From Chondrosia reniformis (lineage: Eukaryota > Porifera > Demospongiae > Chondrillida > Chondrillidae), in assembly GCA_947172415.1 (NCBI GenBank), contig OX359191.1:3844001-3908000 (forward strand): a DNA stretch of 64,000 bases, in the 5' to 3' direction. The position numbers were made by a program, and so were the translations under genes. The notes under the pieces are model-generated. The model saw nothing but the letters and a program-made list of their open reading frames with translations. It was not told the origin of the DNA and searched no databases. Positions 1-16,115 of the stretch are shown piece by piece; position 1 is the first letter of the stretch, and every line of letters starts with the position of its first letter.

Positions 1-1432
1 TTAAACTGGTACTTATAAATAGTTCATACAAAAGGTACATACAAATAGTACATTCAACTTGAACATACAACGAGTACAAACAACTAGGATATATAACTAG
101 TACATACACCTACTAAATACAACTAGTTCATACACATATACCTAGTAAATATAAATAGTACATACAACTAGTGCATACAACAAGAAATTAGTCCATACAA
201 CTAGTCCATACAACGAGTATATATATAACACTAGTACATTTAACTAGACATAAAACTTGTATATACATACAAAGAGTACATTCAACTAGTACATAATATT
301 AGTATGTACAACTAATTCACACAACTAGTACATACAACAAATTCATAAACCTAATATATAGCTAGTACAAACAACTAGTGCATACATCTTGTACTTACAA
401 CTGGTTCATATCTAGTTCATACATCTAATACATACAACTAGTACATCCAACTAGTACATACAATTAGTACATACAACTACCACATACAACTTGTACATAC
501 AACTAGCACCTAGAACTAGTAAATATAACTAGTATTAGTACATACAACTAGTAGATAGAATTAGTACATACAACCAGCACATACAGCTAGTACGTACAAG
601 TAGTACATATACCTAGTACATAAACATATAAATAGTACATACAACTAGTACAATTACATACAACGGGTACATACAACTAGTACATACAATTAGTATCTAG
701 ACTTCAACCTACAACTAGTACATACAACTAGTACATACAACTAGTATATACGATTAGTACAAAAAACTAATTCAAACAAACAAACAAGTAGTATATAGAA
801 CAAGTTCCTTCCTAGTTCCTAGTATAACTTCTACAACTAGTTCAAAAAACTAGTACATACAACTAGTACATACAAGTAGTCACTAGTACATACAACTAAT
901 ACATACAACTAGTACATGTAAATACTACATTTGATTGGAACATAGTATCGAGTTCATACAACTACTATATACAGCTAGAACATTCAACTAGTATATACAA
1001 CTACTACATAAAGTACATACAACTAGTACATAGCTACTACATACAACTAGTATATACATAAAACTAGTGCATACAACTAATACATACAATTAGTACATAC
1101 AACTACTACATCCAACTACTACATACAACCAGTACCTACAACTAGTTAATATTACTAGTACTAGTACATAGAACTAGTACATACATCTAATATGTTCAAA
1201 TAGTCCTAACAACTAGTACATACAACTAATGCCTACTTAGTACCTAATATAACAAGTACTAGAACCTACAACTAGTACATACAGCTAGTGGATACACGTA
1301 GTACAGGCAACTTGTATATACAAAAGTTACATACAACTACTACATACAACTAGTACACACAACTACATACAACTAGTATATACATACAACTAGTACGTTC
1401 AACTGGTACATAACTAGTACATACAACTTGTA

Positions 1433-1539
1433 CATAGTGTAACCAAAAGCTCTCTTTAGGTTTAGTTCCCCTATAGGCTCTTTTTACAGAATAGGCATAT
1501 AGCACGTAGGAAAATGGTATCCTAGATTTTTCATAGTGT
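1433..1539 (-). mobile_element. 91-bp insert, copy 1, with 8-bp flanking duplication
   Basis: Body 1441-1531 (starts AACCAAAAGCTCTC, ends GATTTTT) between two CATAGTGT copies (1433-1440 and 1532-1539). No clear terminal inverted repeats. Codons running through it (1350-1547) are not a gene. Confidence 0.8.
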
Positions 1540-4538
1540 GAGTACATAAAACTAGCATATACAACTACTACATATACAACAAACTAGTATATACATACAA
1601 CTAGAACATAGCTAATACTTACAATTAGTATATACATACAACTGGTTCATACAACTAGTACTAACAAATAGTACATACAACTACTACATCCAACTACTAC
1701 ATACAACCAGTACCTACATCTAGTAATTATAACTAGTACCAGTACATAGTACTAGTACATACAAAAACTACATACAACTAGTATATACAACTAGAAACTA
1801 GTACATACAACTAATTCATAGAACGAGTACATACACATATACCTAGAAAATATAAATAGTACATTCAACTAGTACATACAGCTAGTGCATACAACTAGTC
1901 CATATAACTAGTACACAAACATATAACTAGTACATGCAGATAGTAAATACAACTAGAACATACAACTAGTACGTACAACTAGTACATGCAAATAGTACAT
2001 GCAACTAGTATCTAGTACATACAACTAGAACATACATCAATTTCAAAGCTAGTACATTCAACAAGTATAAACATACAACTAGTACACAGAACGTGTACAT
2101 ACAATTGGCACATATATACAACTAGTACTTTCAACTAGTACATATAACAGTTCACACACCTACTACATTTAACTAGTACATACAACTGGTATATACATAC
2201 AACTAGTACATACAACTAGCACATACAAGCAGTACATAAAATTCGTAGGCACCACTAGTTCATAAAATTAGTAACTAGTAAATATAATTAGTACATGCGA
2301 CTAGTACATACAACTAGTACAAACAACTAGTACATGCAACTAGTACATACAACTATGACATATAACTAGTACATACAACTATGACATATAACTAGTACAT
2401 ACACCTACTACATATATCTGGTACATACACGTATACCTAGTAAATGTAAATAGTACATACAACTAGTACATATAGCTAGCGCATACAACTAGTACATATA
2501 ACTAGTAACCACACATATAAATAGTTCATACAAATAGTAAATATAACTGGTACATACACCTAGTACGTACAACTAGTACATACAACTAGTATATAGTACA
2601 TACAACTAGAACCTACAACTAGTACAGGGCTAGTATATACAACTAGTATATACATACAACTAGTGCATATGAATAGTACATACAACTAATGTCTAGTATA
2701 TACAATTAGTACCTCCCTAGTCCCTAGTATAATTAGGACTAGAACCTACAATTAGAATATACTACTAGTACATGCGACTAGTACTTGCAACTAGTACATA
2801 TAACTAGTACATATAACTATTACATTTGACTAGCACCTACACATATAATTAGTACATAAATATAGTACATACAACTAGTACAGAAAACTAGTTCACACAA
2901 ACAAACAAGTCGTTCTTAGAACTAGTTCATTCCTAGTACCTAGTAAAACTTGTACTAGAACTTAAAACTAGTTAAAACATCTAATACATACAACTGGTAC
3001 ATACAAATAGTACATACAACCAGTACATATAACTAGTATATACAACAATTACCCACTACTTATACATTCAACTAGTACAAATGACTACTACATTCGACTA
3101 GTACATACAAATAGTATTGAGTACATACAACTAGTACATACAACTAGTGCATACAAGTAGTACACACAAATAGTACCTACAGCTAGTTAATATTACTAGT
3201 TCATATGACTAGTACATACAAATAGTACATAAAAGTTGTACATAAAACTAGTACATACAACTGGTGCCCAGAACTAGGACTTAAAACTAATTCATATAAC
3301 TAGTACATAACTAGTACATACAATTAGTACATAGAACTAGTTCAAAAAATTAGAACATACAACTACTACATACACCTAGTATATACAATTTGTACATTCA
3401 ATTAGTATATACAAATAGTACATACAACTAGTACACACAACTAGACTATACAACTATTAACTAGTACATACAACTAGTACATAGAAATAGGACATACGAA
3501 TCGTACTTGCAACTAATAAATACAACTAGTACCTACAACTAGTACATATAACTGGAACTAGTACATAAAACTAGTACATACAACTACTACTAACAACTAG
3601 TAACGAGTACATACAACTAGTACATTGAACTAGAACACACAACATTTCCATGCAACTAGTACATGCAACTTGTACATACAATTAGTAGATAAAATTAGTA
3701 CATATAACTAGTAAATAGTACAATCAGCTAGGACAAACAACTGGTACATACAACTAGGACATACAACTGGTATATACAACTAGGTCATATAACTACTTTA
3801 TATAACAAGTACATACAAGTAGTTTCTAGTACATATAACTACATAGTCCCTCCCTAGTACCTAGTTTAAGTAGTACTAGAACCTACAACTAGTACATACA
3901 ATTATTGCATACAATTAGTACACACAAATAGTACATACAGCTAGTAAATATAACTAGTACATACCACTATTACATAAAACTAGTAGATATAACTGGTACA
4001 TATAACTAGTACATATAAAGAGTACACACAACTAATTCATAAAACTAGTTCATACAACGAGTACATGCAACAAGTATCTAGGACATACAAATAATATTTA
4101 CCTAGTACATAGTATAACTAGTACAACAATCAACAACTGGTACATACACATAGTACATACAACTAGTACATATAACTAGTACTTACAACTAGAAACTAGT
4201 AAATACTACTAGTTCATAGAACAAGTACATAATACTATATAGAACATACAACTTGAATATACATCTAGTACATAGCTAATATTAACAACTAGTATATAGA
4301 TACAACTATTACATACAAATGGTACATAAATAGTACATCGAAATAGTACATACAACTAGTACATATCAAATAGTACATACACCTAGTTCATAGAGTGCAT
4401 AATACTAGAACATACAACTTGTATATAAAACTAGTACATAGCAACTACATACAACTAGTATATACATACAACTAGTATGTTCAACTGGTACATAACTTGT
4501 ACATACAACTTGTACATAACTAGTACATACAACTTGTA

Positions 4539-4645
4539 CATAGTGTAACCAAAAGCTCTCTTTAGGTTTAGTTCCCCTATAGGCTCTTTTTACAGAATAG
4601 GCATATAGCACGTAGGAAAATGGTATCCTAGATTTTTCATAGTGT
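4539..4645 (-). mobile_element. 91-bp insert, copy 2
   Basis: Body 4547-4637 between CATAGTGT copies at 4539-4546 and 4638-4645. The surrounding array (about 4330-4790) is an extra block relative to the 53-60 kb copy and resembles the surroundings of copy 1, so this copy probably arose by array duplication rather than by a new insertion. Confidence 0.8.
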
Positions 4646-6390
4646 GAGTACATAACACTAGCATATACAACTACTACATAAACAACAAACTAGTATATAC
4701 ATACAACTAGAACATAGCTAGTACTTACAATTAGTATATACATACAACTGGTACATACAACTAGTACAAACAATATTAACAACTAGTATATAGATACAAC
4801 TATTACGTACAACTGGTACATAACTAGTACATAGAAATAGTACATACAACTTGTACATACCAAATAGTACACACACCTAGCACATACAATTAGTACATAC
4901 AACTAGTACATTCAACTAGTCCATACAACTAGGACAAACAACTAGGACATATATCTAGTACATACATATACTACATTTAACTAGTAAATACACATATACC
5001 TAGTTATTATGAATAGTACATACAACTAGTACATACAGCTGGTGCATACAACTAGTACATATAACTAGTAAACAAACATATAACCAGTAAATACATATAT
5101 AACTGGCACTTAAAAATAGTATATACGCATAGTACATACAATTAGTACATACAACAAGTACATACAACTCTAAACTAGCACATACATCTGGTTAATAGAA
5201 CGAGTACATAATACTAGAACGTAAAACTTGTATATACAACTAGTGCATAGCTATTATTTATAACTAGTATATACATACAACTAGTACATACAACAGGTAC
5301 ATAACTAGTACCTACAACTACTAAATATAACTAAGACTAGTACATAAAACCAGTGAATACAACTAGTACATACAATTATTACATACAACTAGTACATGCA
5401 ACTAGCACATACACCTACTACATATAACTAGTAAATACACATACCTTGTAATTATAAATAGAACATACAACTAGTACATAAAAGTAGTACATAAAATTAG
5501 CATCTTCTACATACAACTAGTACCTTCCTAGCACCTGGTATAACTAGTAAGAGAACCTACCATTTGTACATACAACTAGTACATACGACTAGAACATACA
5601 ACCAGTACATAGCTAGTACATACAACTAGTACATATAACTAGAACATAAAACCAGTACATAGCTAGTACATACAACTAGTATATACATACAACTAGTACA
5701 TACAACTAGTATCTACAACTAGTAAATATACCTAGTACTAGTCCATACAACTAGTATATACAACTAGTACTTGCAATTAGTACATATAACTAGTGCACAC
5801 ATCTACCACATATAACTAATACTTAAAAATATAACTAGTACGTATAAATAGTACATAAACATAGTACATACAAGTAGTTCATACAACTACTAGTACATAG
5901 AACGAGTACATAAAACTAGGACTTATAACTAGTAAACACCTACTACATATAATTAGTACATAAATATATAACTAGTACATATGAATAGTGCATCCATATA
6001 GTATATATAACTAGTACATAAAACTAGTACATGCAACTAGAAACTAGTATATACAACTAGAAACCAGTACATACAACTAATATGTACATAAAGCTAGTAC
6101 GTTTAACTAGTTCATACAACTATTATATACAAACAACTAGTTCATACAGCTAGTATTTACAATTAGGTCCTACAAGTAGTTCCCACAACTATTAACTAGT
6201 ACATATATATAACCAGTACATGAAACTAGTACATACAACTAGTTCATACAACTAGTATTCACAATTAGTACATTCAATTAGTCCATACAACTAGGACAAA
6301 AAACTAGGATATATATCTAATACATACACCAACTACATATAACTAGTAAATAAACATATACCTAGTAATTATAGATAGTACATATACTGG

Positions 6391-8049
6391 TTAAATGTAC
6401 TAGTTTTATATATATACTAGTTGTATGTACTAGTTTCTAGTTGTATGTACTTTTCATATATACTAGTTATATGTAGTAGGTGTGTGTATTTGTTATATGT
6501 AGTAGGTGTGTGTACTTGTTATATGTACTAGTTGAAAGTACACGTTGTTTGTCCTAATTGTATATACACGTTCTGTGTACCAGTTGTATGTTGATACTGG
6601 TTGTATGTACCTAGTTGTATGTACTAGTTGTATGTACTAGTGTTTTGAACTAGTTGTAGGTTCTGGTACAAGTTATACTAGGAACTAGGAAGGAACTTGT
6701 TCTCTATACTACTTGTTTCTTTGTTTGAACTAGTTTTATCTACTAATTGTATGTACTAGTTGTATGTACTAGTTTTAGGTTCAAGTCCTAGGTACTAGGG
6801 AGGGGCTAGTTGTATGTACTAGATTCTAATTGTATGTACTAGCTGTATGTACTAGTCGCATGCACTAATTATATTTACTATTTACAAATTTATGATGTAG
6901 TTGTACCTTGTATGTACTAGTTGTATATACTAGTTGTATATATACACTAGTTGTATGTACTAGTTTCTAGTTGTGTGCAGTATGTGTATGTACTATTCAT
7001 ATATACTAGTTATATGTTTAGGTATTAGTTATATGTAGTAAGGTGTGTGTACTTGTTATATGTACTAGTTGAAGGTACTAGTTGTATGTCCTAATTGTAT
7101 GTACACATTCTGTGTACTAGTTGTATGTTTATACTAGTTGTATGTACTAGCTTTATATTAGTTGTATGTACTAGTTGTATGTACTAGTTTTTTGAACTAG
7201 TTGTAGCTTCTGGTACAAGTTATACTAGGAACTAGGAAGGAACTCGTTCTATATACTACTTGTTTGTTTGTTTGAACTAGTTTTTGTACTAATTGTATGT
7301 ACTAGTTGTAGGTTCAAGTCCTAGTTATATTAGGTACTAGGGAGGGGCTAGTTGTATGTACTAGATACTAATTGTATATACTACTTGTATGTACTATTTA
7401 TATGTATTATTTATATGTTTATGTACTAGGTATATGTACTATTTGTATGTACTCGCTGTATGTCCTGGTTTTATCTGCTAATTGTATCTACTTGTTGTAT
7501 GTACTAATACTATATAGTTATATTAAATAGTTGTTGGTGCTACTTGTTTGTACAACTTGTATGTGGTAGTTGTAATTAGTAATAATTGTAGGTACTAGTT
7601 GCATGTACTAGTTGTATGTACTAGTTGTATGTACTAGAAATGAGCCTGTTGTATGTACAAGATGTATGCACTAGTTGTTTGTGCTAGCTGTATACTTGTT
7701 TTATGAAGTTATTGTATGTTCTACTTGTATGTACTAGTTGTATGTAATATTCGCATGTACTAGTTATATGTACTAGTTACTAGTTGAGTAAACTAGTTGC
7801 ATGTACTATTTATAATTACTAGGTATATGTGTATGTACTAGTTGTATGTAGTAGGTGTATGTACTAGTTATATGTCCTAGTTGTTTGTACAAGTTGTATG
7901 TTCTAGTTGAATGTACTAGTTGTATGTACTAGTTGTATGTACTATTTGTGTGTACTATTAGGATGTATTACTTTTATGTACTAATTGCATGTACTAGTTG
8001 TATGCACTAGTTTTATGAACTAGTTCTATTTATATTTACTAGTTGTATA
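6391..8049 (-). repeat. 13-bp minisatellite, reverse block
   Basis: The orientation flips at about 6390, after which the unit reads TTGTATGTACTAG. The flip sequence (TACATATACTGGTTAAATG) is found again, complemented, at about 41485 and directly at about 59873. The block pairs with forward block 39892-41487 as part of palindrome 1. Modules of the form ACTAGGAACTAGGAAGGAAC followed by GTTTGTTTG spacers recur at about 6690 and 7230. Confidence 0.95.
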
Positions 8050-11000
8050 AAACTGGTATTTATATACAACTAGTGCATACATCTAGTATATACAAGTAGT
8101 ACATAAAATTCGTAGGTACAACTAGTTCATAAATTAGTAACTAGTAAATATAATTAGTACATGTGACTAGTACATACAACTAGGACATATAACTAGTAGA
8201 TAAAACTTCTACATATAACTAGTACACACACGTATACCTAGTAAATGTAAGCAGTAAATACATCTAGTACATACAACTAGTACCTACAACTAGTACATAC
8301 AACTAGAACATACAACTAGTACATAGCTAGTACATACAACTAGTATATATATACAACTAGTGCACAGAACTTGTACACACAATTAGCACATGCAACTACT
8401 ACATACATCTAATACATACAACTAGTACCTAAAACTAGTAAATTAAGCTAGTTCTAGTACATACAACTAGTACAAACAACTAGTACTTTCAACTAGAACA
8501 TATAACTAGTACAAACATCTACTACATATAACTATTACATAAAAATATAACTAGTTCAAATAAATAGTGCATCCACATAGTACATACAACTAGCACATAA
8601 ACGTAGTAAATACAACTAGAAACTAGTAGATACAATTAGTATATACATAAAATTAGTACATATAACTAGTACATACAACTGGTATATACATACAAGTAGT
8701 ACATGCAACTAGTACATAAAATTAATAGGTACAACTACTTTATACAACTAGTAACTAGTACATATAACTAGTACATGTGACTAGTACATAGAAGTAGTAC
8801 ATATACCTAGTACATACATATATATATAGTACATATAAATAGTACGTACAACCAGTATATATAACCAGTACAAACAACTAGTACATACACCCAGTACATA
8901 CAAATGTAACGAGTACATACAAGTAGTACATACAACTAGTACATATAACTAGTACATATAAATAGTACATACAACTAGTACATACAACAATTACACAAAA
9001 CTGGTACATACAACTAGTACATAGAACTAGTACATATGACCAGTACATACACATATAATTAGTACATAAATATAGTACATACCATTAGTACAGAAAACTA
9101 GTTCACTCAAACAAACAAGTAGTTCATAGAACTAGATCATTCCTAGTACCTAGTATAACTTGTACTACAACCTAAAATTAGTTCAAACATCTAGTACATA
9201 CAACTAGTACATACAATTAGGCAATAGTACGTATAACTAGTACACACAACTAGTACATACAACTAGTACATAAAACCAGTACATATAACTAGTACATACA
9301 ACAATTACCCACTACTTATACATTCAACTAGTACAAATAACAACTACATTCGACTAGTACATACAAATAGTATTGCGTACGTACAACTAGTACATACAAC
9401 TAGGACAAACAACTAGGACGTATAACTAGTACATACATCTACTACATATAACTAATAAATACACATATACCTAGTTATTATGAATAGTGCATACAACTAG
9501 TACATACAGCTAGTGCACACAACTAGCACATATAACTAGTACACAAACATATTACCAGTAAATACACATATAACTGGCACATATAAATAGTACATACAAA
9601 TAGTTCATACAATAACTACATACAACTAATACATACAACTATAAAATAGTACATATAACTAGTTCATAGAACGAGTAGATAATACTAGAACGTACAACTT
9701 GTATATACAACTAGTGCATAGCTATTATTTATAACTAGTATATACATACAACTTATACATACAACTGGTATATAACTGGTACATACAACTAGTATATACA
9801 AATAGAACAAACAATTAGTACATACAACTATTACATACAACTTTTACATACAGCTAGTACCTACAACTACTAAATAGAAGTAGGTCTAGTAAATAAAACT
9901 AGTCCATGCAACTTGTACCTACAACTGGTAAATATAACTAGTACTAGTCCATACAACTAGTACATACAACTAGTACTTGCAATTAGTACCTATAACTAAT
10001 ACACAATCTACCACATATAACTAATACAGAAAAATATAACTAGTACGTATAAATAGTACACACAAGTAGTTCAATCAACTACTAGTACATAGAACATGTA
10101 CAAAAAACTAGGACCTATAACTAGTACACACCTACTACATATAATTAGTATATAAATATATAACTAGTACATATGAATAGTGCATCCATATAGTATATAT
10201 TACTAGCACATTTAACTAGTTCATACAACTGTTATATACAAACAACTAGTTCATACAACTAGTAATTACAATTAGGTCGTACAACTAGTTCACACAACTA
10301 TTACATATTATATATAGTTATATAGTACATATAACTAGTACATTCAACTAGTACATACAACTAGGACAAACAACTAGGATATATAACTAGTACATCCACC
10401 AACTACATATAACTAGTAAATACACATATACCTTGTAATTATAAATAGTACACACAACTTGTACATACAGCTAGTGCATACAACTAGTATATATAACTAG
10501 TTCACAAATATAACTACTACATACATATAACTGGTACTTATAAATAGTACATACACATAGTACATACAAATAGTAGATACAAATAGTACAAACATCTGCT
10601 ACATATAACTAGCACCTACAACTAGTAAATAAAAATAGAACTACTTCATAAACCTTGTGCATACAACTAGTACATGCAATTAGTACACACAACTAGTACA
10701 TCCTAACAGTACACACAAATAGTACATACAACTAGTACATACAACTAGTACAATCACCTAGAACATACAACTAGTACAAACCAACTAGGACATATAACTA
10801 GTACATACACCTACTACATACAACTAGTACATACACATATACCTAGTAATTATAAATAGTACATACAAAGAGTACATAGAACGGGCACATAAAACTAGTA
10901 CACACAACTAGAAACTAGTCCATACAACTAGTATATATATAACACTAGCACATTTTACTAGTACATAAAACTAGGATATACATACAAAGAGTACATACAA

Positions 11001-14000
11001 CTAGTACATAAAATTAGTAGGTACAACTAGTTCACACAACTAGTAACTAGTACATATAACTAGTACATACAACTAGTGTCTAGTATATACAACTAGTAAC
11101 TCCCTAGTTCCTGGTATAATTAGGAATAGAACCTGCAACTAGTATATACTATTAGTAAATACAACTGGTACATGCAACTAGTACATGCAACTAGTACATA
11201 TAATTAGTACATAAATATAGTACATACAACTAGTACAGAAAACTAGTTCACACAAACACACAAGTAGTTCGTAGAACTAGTTCATTCCTAGTACCTAGTA
11301 TAACTTGTATTAGAACCTAAAACTAGTTCAAACATCTTGTACATTCAACTAGTACATACAATTAGGCAATAGTACATACAACTAGTACATACAACTAGTA
11401 CATCCTAACAGTACATACAAATAGTACATACAACTAGTGCATACAACTTGGACATATAACTAGAACAAACACCTACTATATATTACTAATGCATAAAAAT
11501 GTAACTAGTTCAGTAGTGCATCCACATAGTACATACAACTAGTACATGAAACTAGTAAATACAAATAGAAACTAGTACATACAACTAGTATATATATAAA
11601 ATTAGTACATTTAACTAGTACATACAACTCGTATATACATCCAACTAGTACATAAACTTAATAGGTACAACTAGTTCAAACAATAAGTAACTAGTCCATA
11701 TAACCAGTACGTGCGACTAGTATATACAACTAGTACATACAACTAGTACATACAACTAGTTCATAAAACTAGTATATAGTTGTACCAAGAATTAGTGCAT
11801 ACATCTTGTACATACAACTAGTACATACAAATAGTACATTCAACTAAACTTTACAACTATTGACTAGTACATACAACTGGTACATGCAACAAGTATCTAG
11901 TGCATACAAATTAAACCTACCTAGTACATACAACTGGTACATGCAACAAGTATCTAGGGCATACAAATTAAACCTACCTAGTACATATATAACTAGTACA
12001 AGAATCTACAACTGGTACATGCACATAGAACATACAACTAGTACTTACAACTAGTACCTATCACTAGAAACTAGTAAATACTACTAGTTCATAGAACAAG
12101 TACATAATACTATATAGAACATACAACTTGAATATACATCTAGTAAATAGCTAATATTAACAACTAGTATATACGTACAACTATTACAACCAAATGGTGT
12201 ATAACTAGTACATACAAATTGTACATACAACTAGTACATACCAAATAGTACACACACCTAACAAATACAATTAGTACATACAACTAGTACATTCAACTAG
12301 TCCATACAACTAGGACAAACAACTAGGACATATAACTAGTACATACATCTACTACATATAACTAGTAAATACACATATACCTAGTATTTATGAATAGTAC
12401 ATACAACTAGTACATACAGCTAGTGCATACAATTAGTACATACAACTAGTACATACAACTATAAACTAGAACATATAACTAGTTCATAGAACAAGTAAAT
12501 AATACTAGAAAGTACAACTTGTATATACAACTAGTGCATAGCTATTATTTATAACTGGTATATACTAACAACTAGTATATACAACTGGTACAAAACTAGT
12601 ACATACAACTAGTACACACAAATAGAACAAACAATTAGTACATACAACTAGTACATACCAAATAATACCCACAACTAGTACATACTATTTAGTACATACA
12701 ACTAGTACATTCAACTAGTCCATACAACTACGACAAACAGCTAGGACATATAATTAGTACATACATCTACTACACATAACTAGTAACTACACATAAATTG
12801 TAATTATAAATAGTACATACAACTAGTACATAAAACTAGTACATAAGATTAGTACACACAACTAGAACACACAACTAGAAACTAGTATATACAACTAGCT
12901 CACAGAATGAGTACATAATACTAGAACGTCCAACTTGTTTATTCAACTAGTACATAACCACTGCACACAACTAGGAAAAAACAACTAGGACATATAAATG
13001 GTACATACACTTTACCTAATAATCATAATTAGTACATACAACTAGTACTTGCAATTAGTACATATAACTAGTACACACATCTACCAGGTATAACTAAAAC
13101 AGAAATATATAACTAGTACATAAACATAGTACATACAAGTAGTTCATGCAACTACTAGTACATAGAACGAGTACATAAAACTAGGACCTATAACTAGTAA
13201 ACACCTACCACATATAATTAGTACATAAGTATATAACTAGAACATATGAATAGTGCATCCATATAATACATATAACTAGTACATAAAACTAGTGCATTTA
13301 ACTAGTTCATACAACTATTATATACAAACAACCAGCCAAAATACAACTAGTATTTACAATTTGGTTGTACAACTACACACAACTATTAACTAGTACATAT
13401 AACCAGTATATGCAACTAGTACATACGACTGGAACATACAACTAGTTCATACAACTAGTAACAAGTACATATAACTAGTACATTCAACTAGTACATACAA
13501 CTAGGACAAACAACTAGGATATATAACTAGTACATCCACCAACTACATATAACTAGTAAATACACATATACCTTGCAATTATAAATAGTACATACAACTA
13601 GTACATACAGCTAGACCATACAACTAGTCTATATAACTAATTCACAAACATATAACTACTACATACATAAAACTGGTACTTATAAATAGTACATACACAT
13701 AGTACATACAAATAGTACATACAAATAGTACATACATCTGCTACATTTAACTAGTACCTACAACTAGTAAATAAAAATAGAACTACTTCATAAAACTAGT
13801 GCATACAACTAGTACATGCAATTAGTACATACAACTAGTACATCCTAACAGTACACACAAACAGAACATACAACTAGTACATACAACTAGTACATTGAAC
13901 TAGAACATACAACTAGTACAAACAACTAGGACATATAACTAATACATGCACCTACTACACACAACTAGTAAATACACATATACCTAGTTATTTTAAAAAG

Positions 14001-14185
14001 TGCATCCAACAAGTACATAGAACGGGTACATAAAACTAGTACATACAACTAGAAACTAGTCCATACAACTAGTATATATATAACACTAGTACATTTAACT
14101 AGTACATAAAACTAGTATATACATACAAAGAGTACATACAACTAGTACATAAAATTAGTAGGTACAACTAGTTCACACAACTAGT
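8050..14185 (+). repeat. 13-bp minisatellite, forward block
   Basis: Forward CTAGTACATACAA copies up to the left edge of element A. The reverse-to-forward switch at about 8050 (TTGTATAAAACTGGTAT) is mirrored at 39892, which shows that the switch itself lies inside the palindrome arms. No coding potential is seen; the longest repeat-derived frame (11860-12054) has only array composition. Confidence 0.95.
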
Positions 14186-15041
14186 CTACAAGTAAATAAA
14201 AACATTTAAAAAATGAAATGAGAAGTAGGAATGGCAGTCCCTGCAACAGTATCTATCACATCTAGAAAAAATAACGAAACAAGAAAGTGATCGTATGGTA
14301 AGGCTATCATTGCAGAAGTGGCATACTGAAACTTAACTATGCACATCACTTCTATGTTTGGGCGCATCATGGATATACTAGAAGTAGGGATCGATGCGCC
14401 CAAACATAGACTGCCATCCCTATTTCTCATTTCATTTTTTAAATGTTTTTATTTACTTGTATTCCTTCTTTTTTTGTAATGTTATATAATTATTAAAATT
14501 AGTTTTGTAATTTTTTGGCGAAAACTCGAAATATAACGTCGTAGTCGAAGGCAATCAGGAGATGACCAAGAACTCCTAATTGGAAAATGGCGACAAAAGG
14601 TTCCAATTCCCTTACCCGACACAGAAAACCGTCTTTGCACAAATCGTTTGAAGACAGATAGGTAGCTATTCCCTAGTTTCTAAAACTTTCAGACGATATG
14701 CCCCTAAAATGTATTTATCTACAAGCGCATTTATGCACTAGCGTGAAATAAAAGGAAGAATAATAATAAAAAGAAGAAGAAGAAAATGAGGAAAACCGGA
14801 AGTAGGCCTGAAACCGATTTACAAACTTGGAGCCTTTATGCGCTCTTGAAAACAGCTTCCCTCAATTGAAATCGTACAAAAAAGACACATTATGAGTTTA
14901 AAAAAGGTAAAAACGCATTAGCTGCCTACTTATAAAGTGTTAACCCGTATTACATTGAATACGGCATCCATTTTTTGGGCCATCCCTACTCAGAGAGTAC
15001 TACTGTACTCTCTGATAGCTACCACAAAAAACTTGTGGCCA
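14186..15041. mobile_element. element A, left copy (composite, with 275-bp TIR element)
   Basis: This non-array insert starts with a 275-bp unit (14187-14461) whose ends are a perfect 38-bp inverted repeat starting TACAAGTAAATAAAAACATT; with mismatches the repeat extends to about 58 bp. Inside is a hairpin built on TATGTTTGGGCGCATC. The rest (14462-15041) is unique, AT-rich DNA ending in a 9-bp-stem hairpin at 14993-15014 (AGAGAGTAC, loop TACT). No transposase or credible reading frame is present. The mirror copy at 35349-35660 lacks most of 14462-14985, so either that part is a later insertion here or it was lost there. The class is unknown; the 275-bp unit looks like a MITE. Confidence 0.8.
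14187..14461. repeat. 275-bp MITE-like unit with 38-bp perfect TIRs
   Basis: Terminal inverted repeats at 14187-14224 and 14424-14461 are identical over 38 bp. The internal hairpin arms around 14355-14375 and 14390-14410 carry GTTTGGGCGCATC and its complement. The reading frame 14206-14430 on the minus strand runs through the hairpin and TIRs and is not believable as a gene. Confidence 0.8.
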
Positions 15042-16115
15042 TATCTTGTACATACAACTTGTTCATATCTAGTACACACAACTAGTACATACAACTAGTA
15101 CATCCAACTAGTACATAAAATTAGTACATGCAACTACCACACACAACTTGTACATACAACTAGCACCTACAACTAATGAATATAACTAGTATTAGTACAT
15201 CCAACAAGTACATACAACTAGTCCATACAACTAGTACATACAATTAGTACATAAAACTAGTTCAAACAAACAACACAAGTAGTATAGAGAACGACTTCCT
15301 TCCTAGTTCCTAGTATAACTTGTACCAGAACCTACAACTAATTCAAAAAACTAGTACATACAACTAGTACATACAACTAGTACAAAGCTAGTACCTACAA
15401 CTAAAATAAACATACAACTAGTATAAACATGCCACTAGTACACAGAACGTGTACATACAATTAGCAGGTACAACTAGTACTTTCAACTAGTACATATAAC
15501 AAGTACACACACCTACTACATATAACAAGTACACACACCTACTACATATAACAAGTACACACACCTACTACATATAACAAGTACACACACCTATCACATA
15601 TAACTAATGCATAAACATATAACTAGTATATGTGAATAGTACATGCACATAATACATACAACTAGTATACGTATAAAACTAGTAGATTTAACTAGTACAT
15701 AAAACTGGTATATACATACAACTAGTACAGACAACTAGTACATACAAGTAGTACATAAAATTCTTAGGTAAAACTAGTTCATAGAATTAGTAACTAGTAA
15801 ATATAATTAGTACATGTGACTAGTACATACAAATAGTAAATACAACTAGTAGATACAACTAGTACGTACAACTAGTACATGCAACTAGTATATACATACA
15901 ATTAGTACACAGAACCTGTACATACAATTACTACATGCAACTACTACATACAACTAATACCCCCAACTAGTACCTAAAACTAGTAAATATAGCTAGTTCT
16001 AGTACATACAACTAGTACGTACATACAACTAGTACGTATATACAACTAGTACTTGCAACTAGTACTTTCAACTAGTACATATAACTAGTACACGCACCTA
16101 CTACATATAACTAAT
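15042..16115 (+). repeat. 13-bp minisatellite, forward block
   Basis: Forward array between elements A and B. It includes a local repetition of the phrase ATAACAAGTACACACACCTA (four successive copies near 15500-15600), a small second-level tandem repeat made of two 13-mers. Confidence 0.95.

Larger units (their letters stand above)
1..6390 (+). repeat. 13-bp minisatellite, forward block 1
   Basis: Degenerate head-to-tail copies of CTAGTACATACAA with frequent single-base changes and length variants such as CTAGTATATACATACAA. The unit contains two small palindromes, ACTAGT and GTAC. The block holds two 91-bp inserts (1441-1531 and 4547-4637). It is repeated directly at 53028-59935 and inverted at about 41423-47566. 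No gene is visible; short open frames here are repeat translations. Confidence 0.97.

Noticed and set aside
1350-1547. Repeated 65-82 codon open frames starting MYSHYEKSRIPF at 1350, 4405, 45916 and 54443
   Set aside because: They are the 91-bp insert plus array read in one frame. All copies derive from duplicated DNA, and the product continues into YVLVVCTS-type repeat translation.
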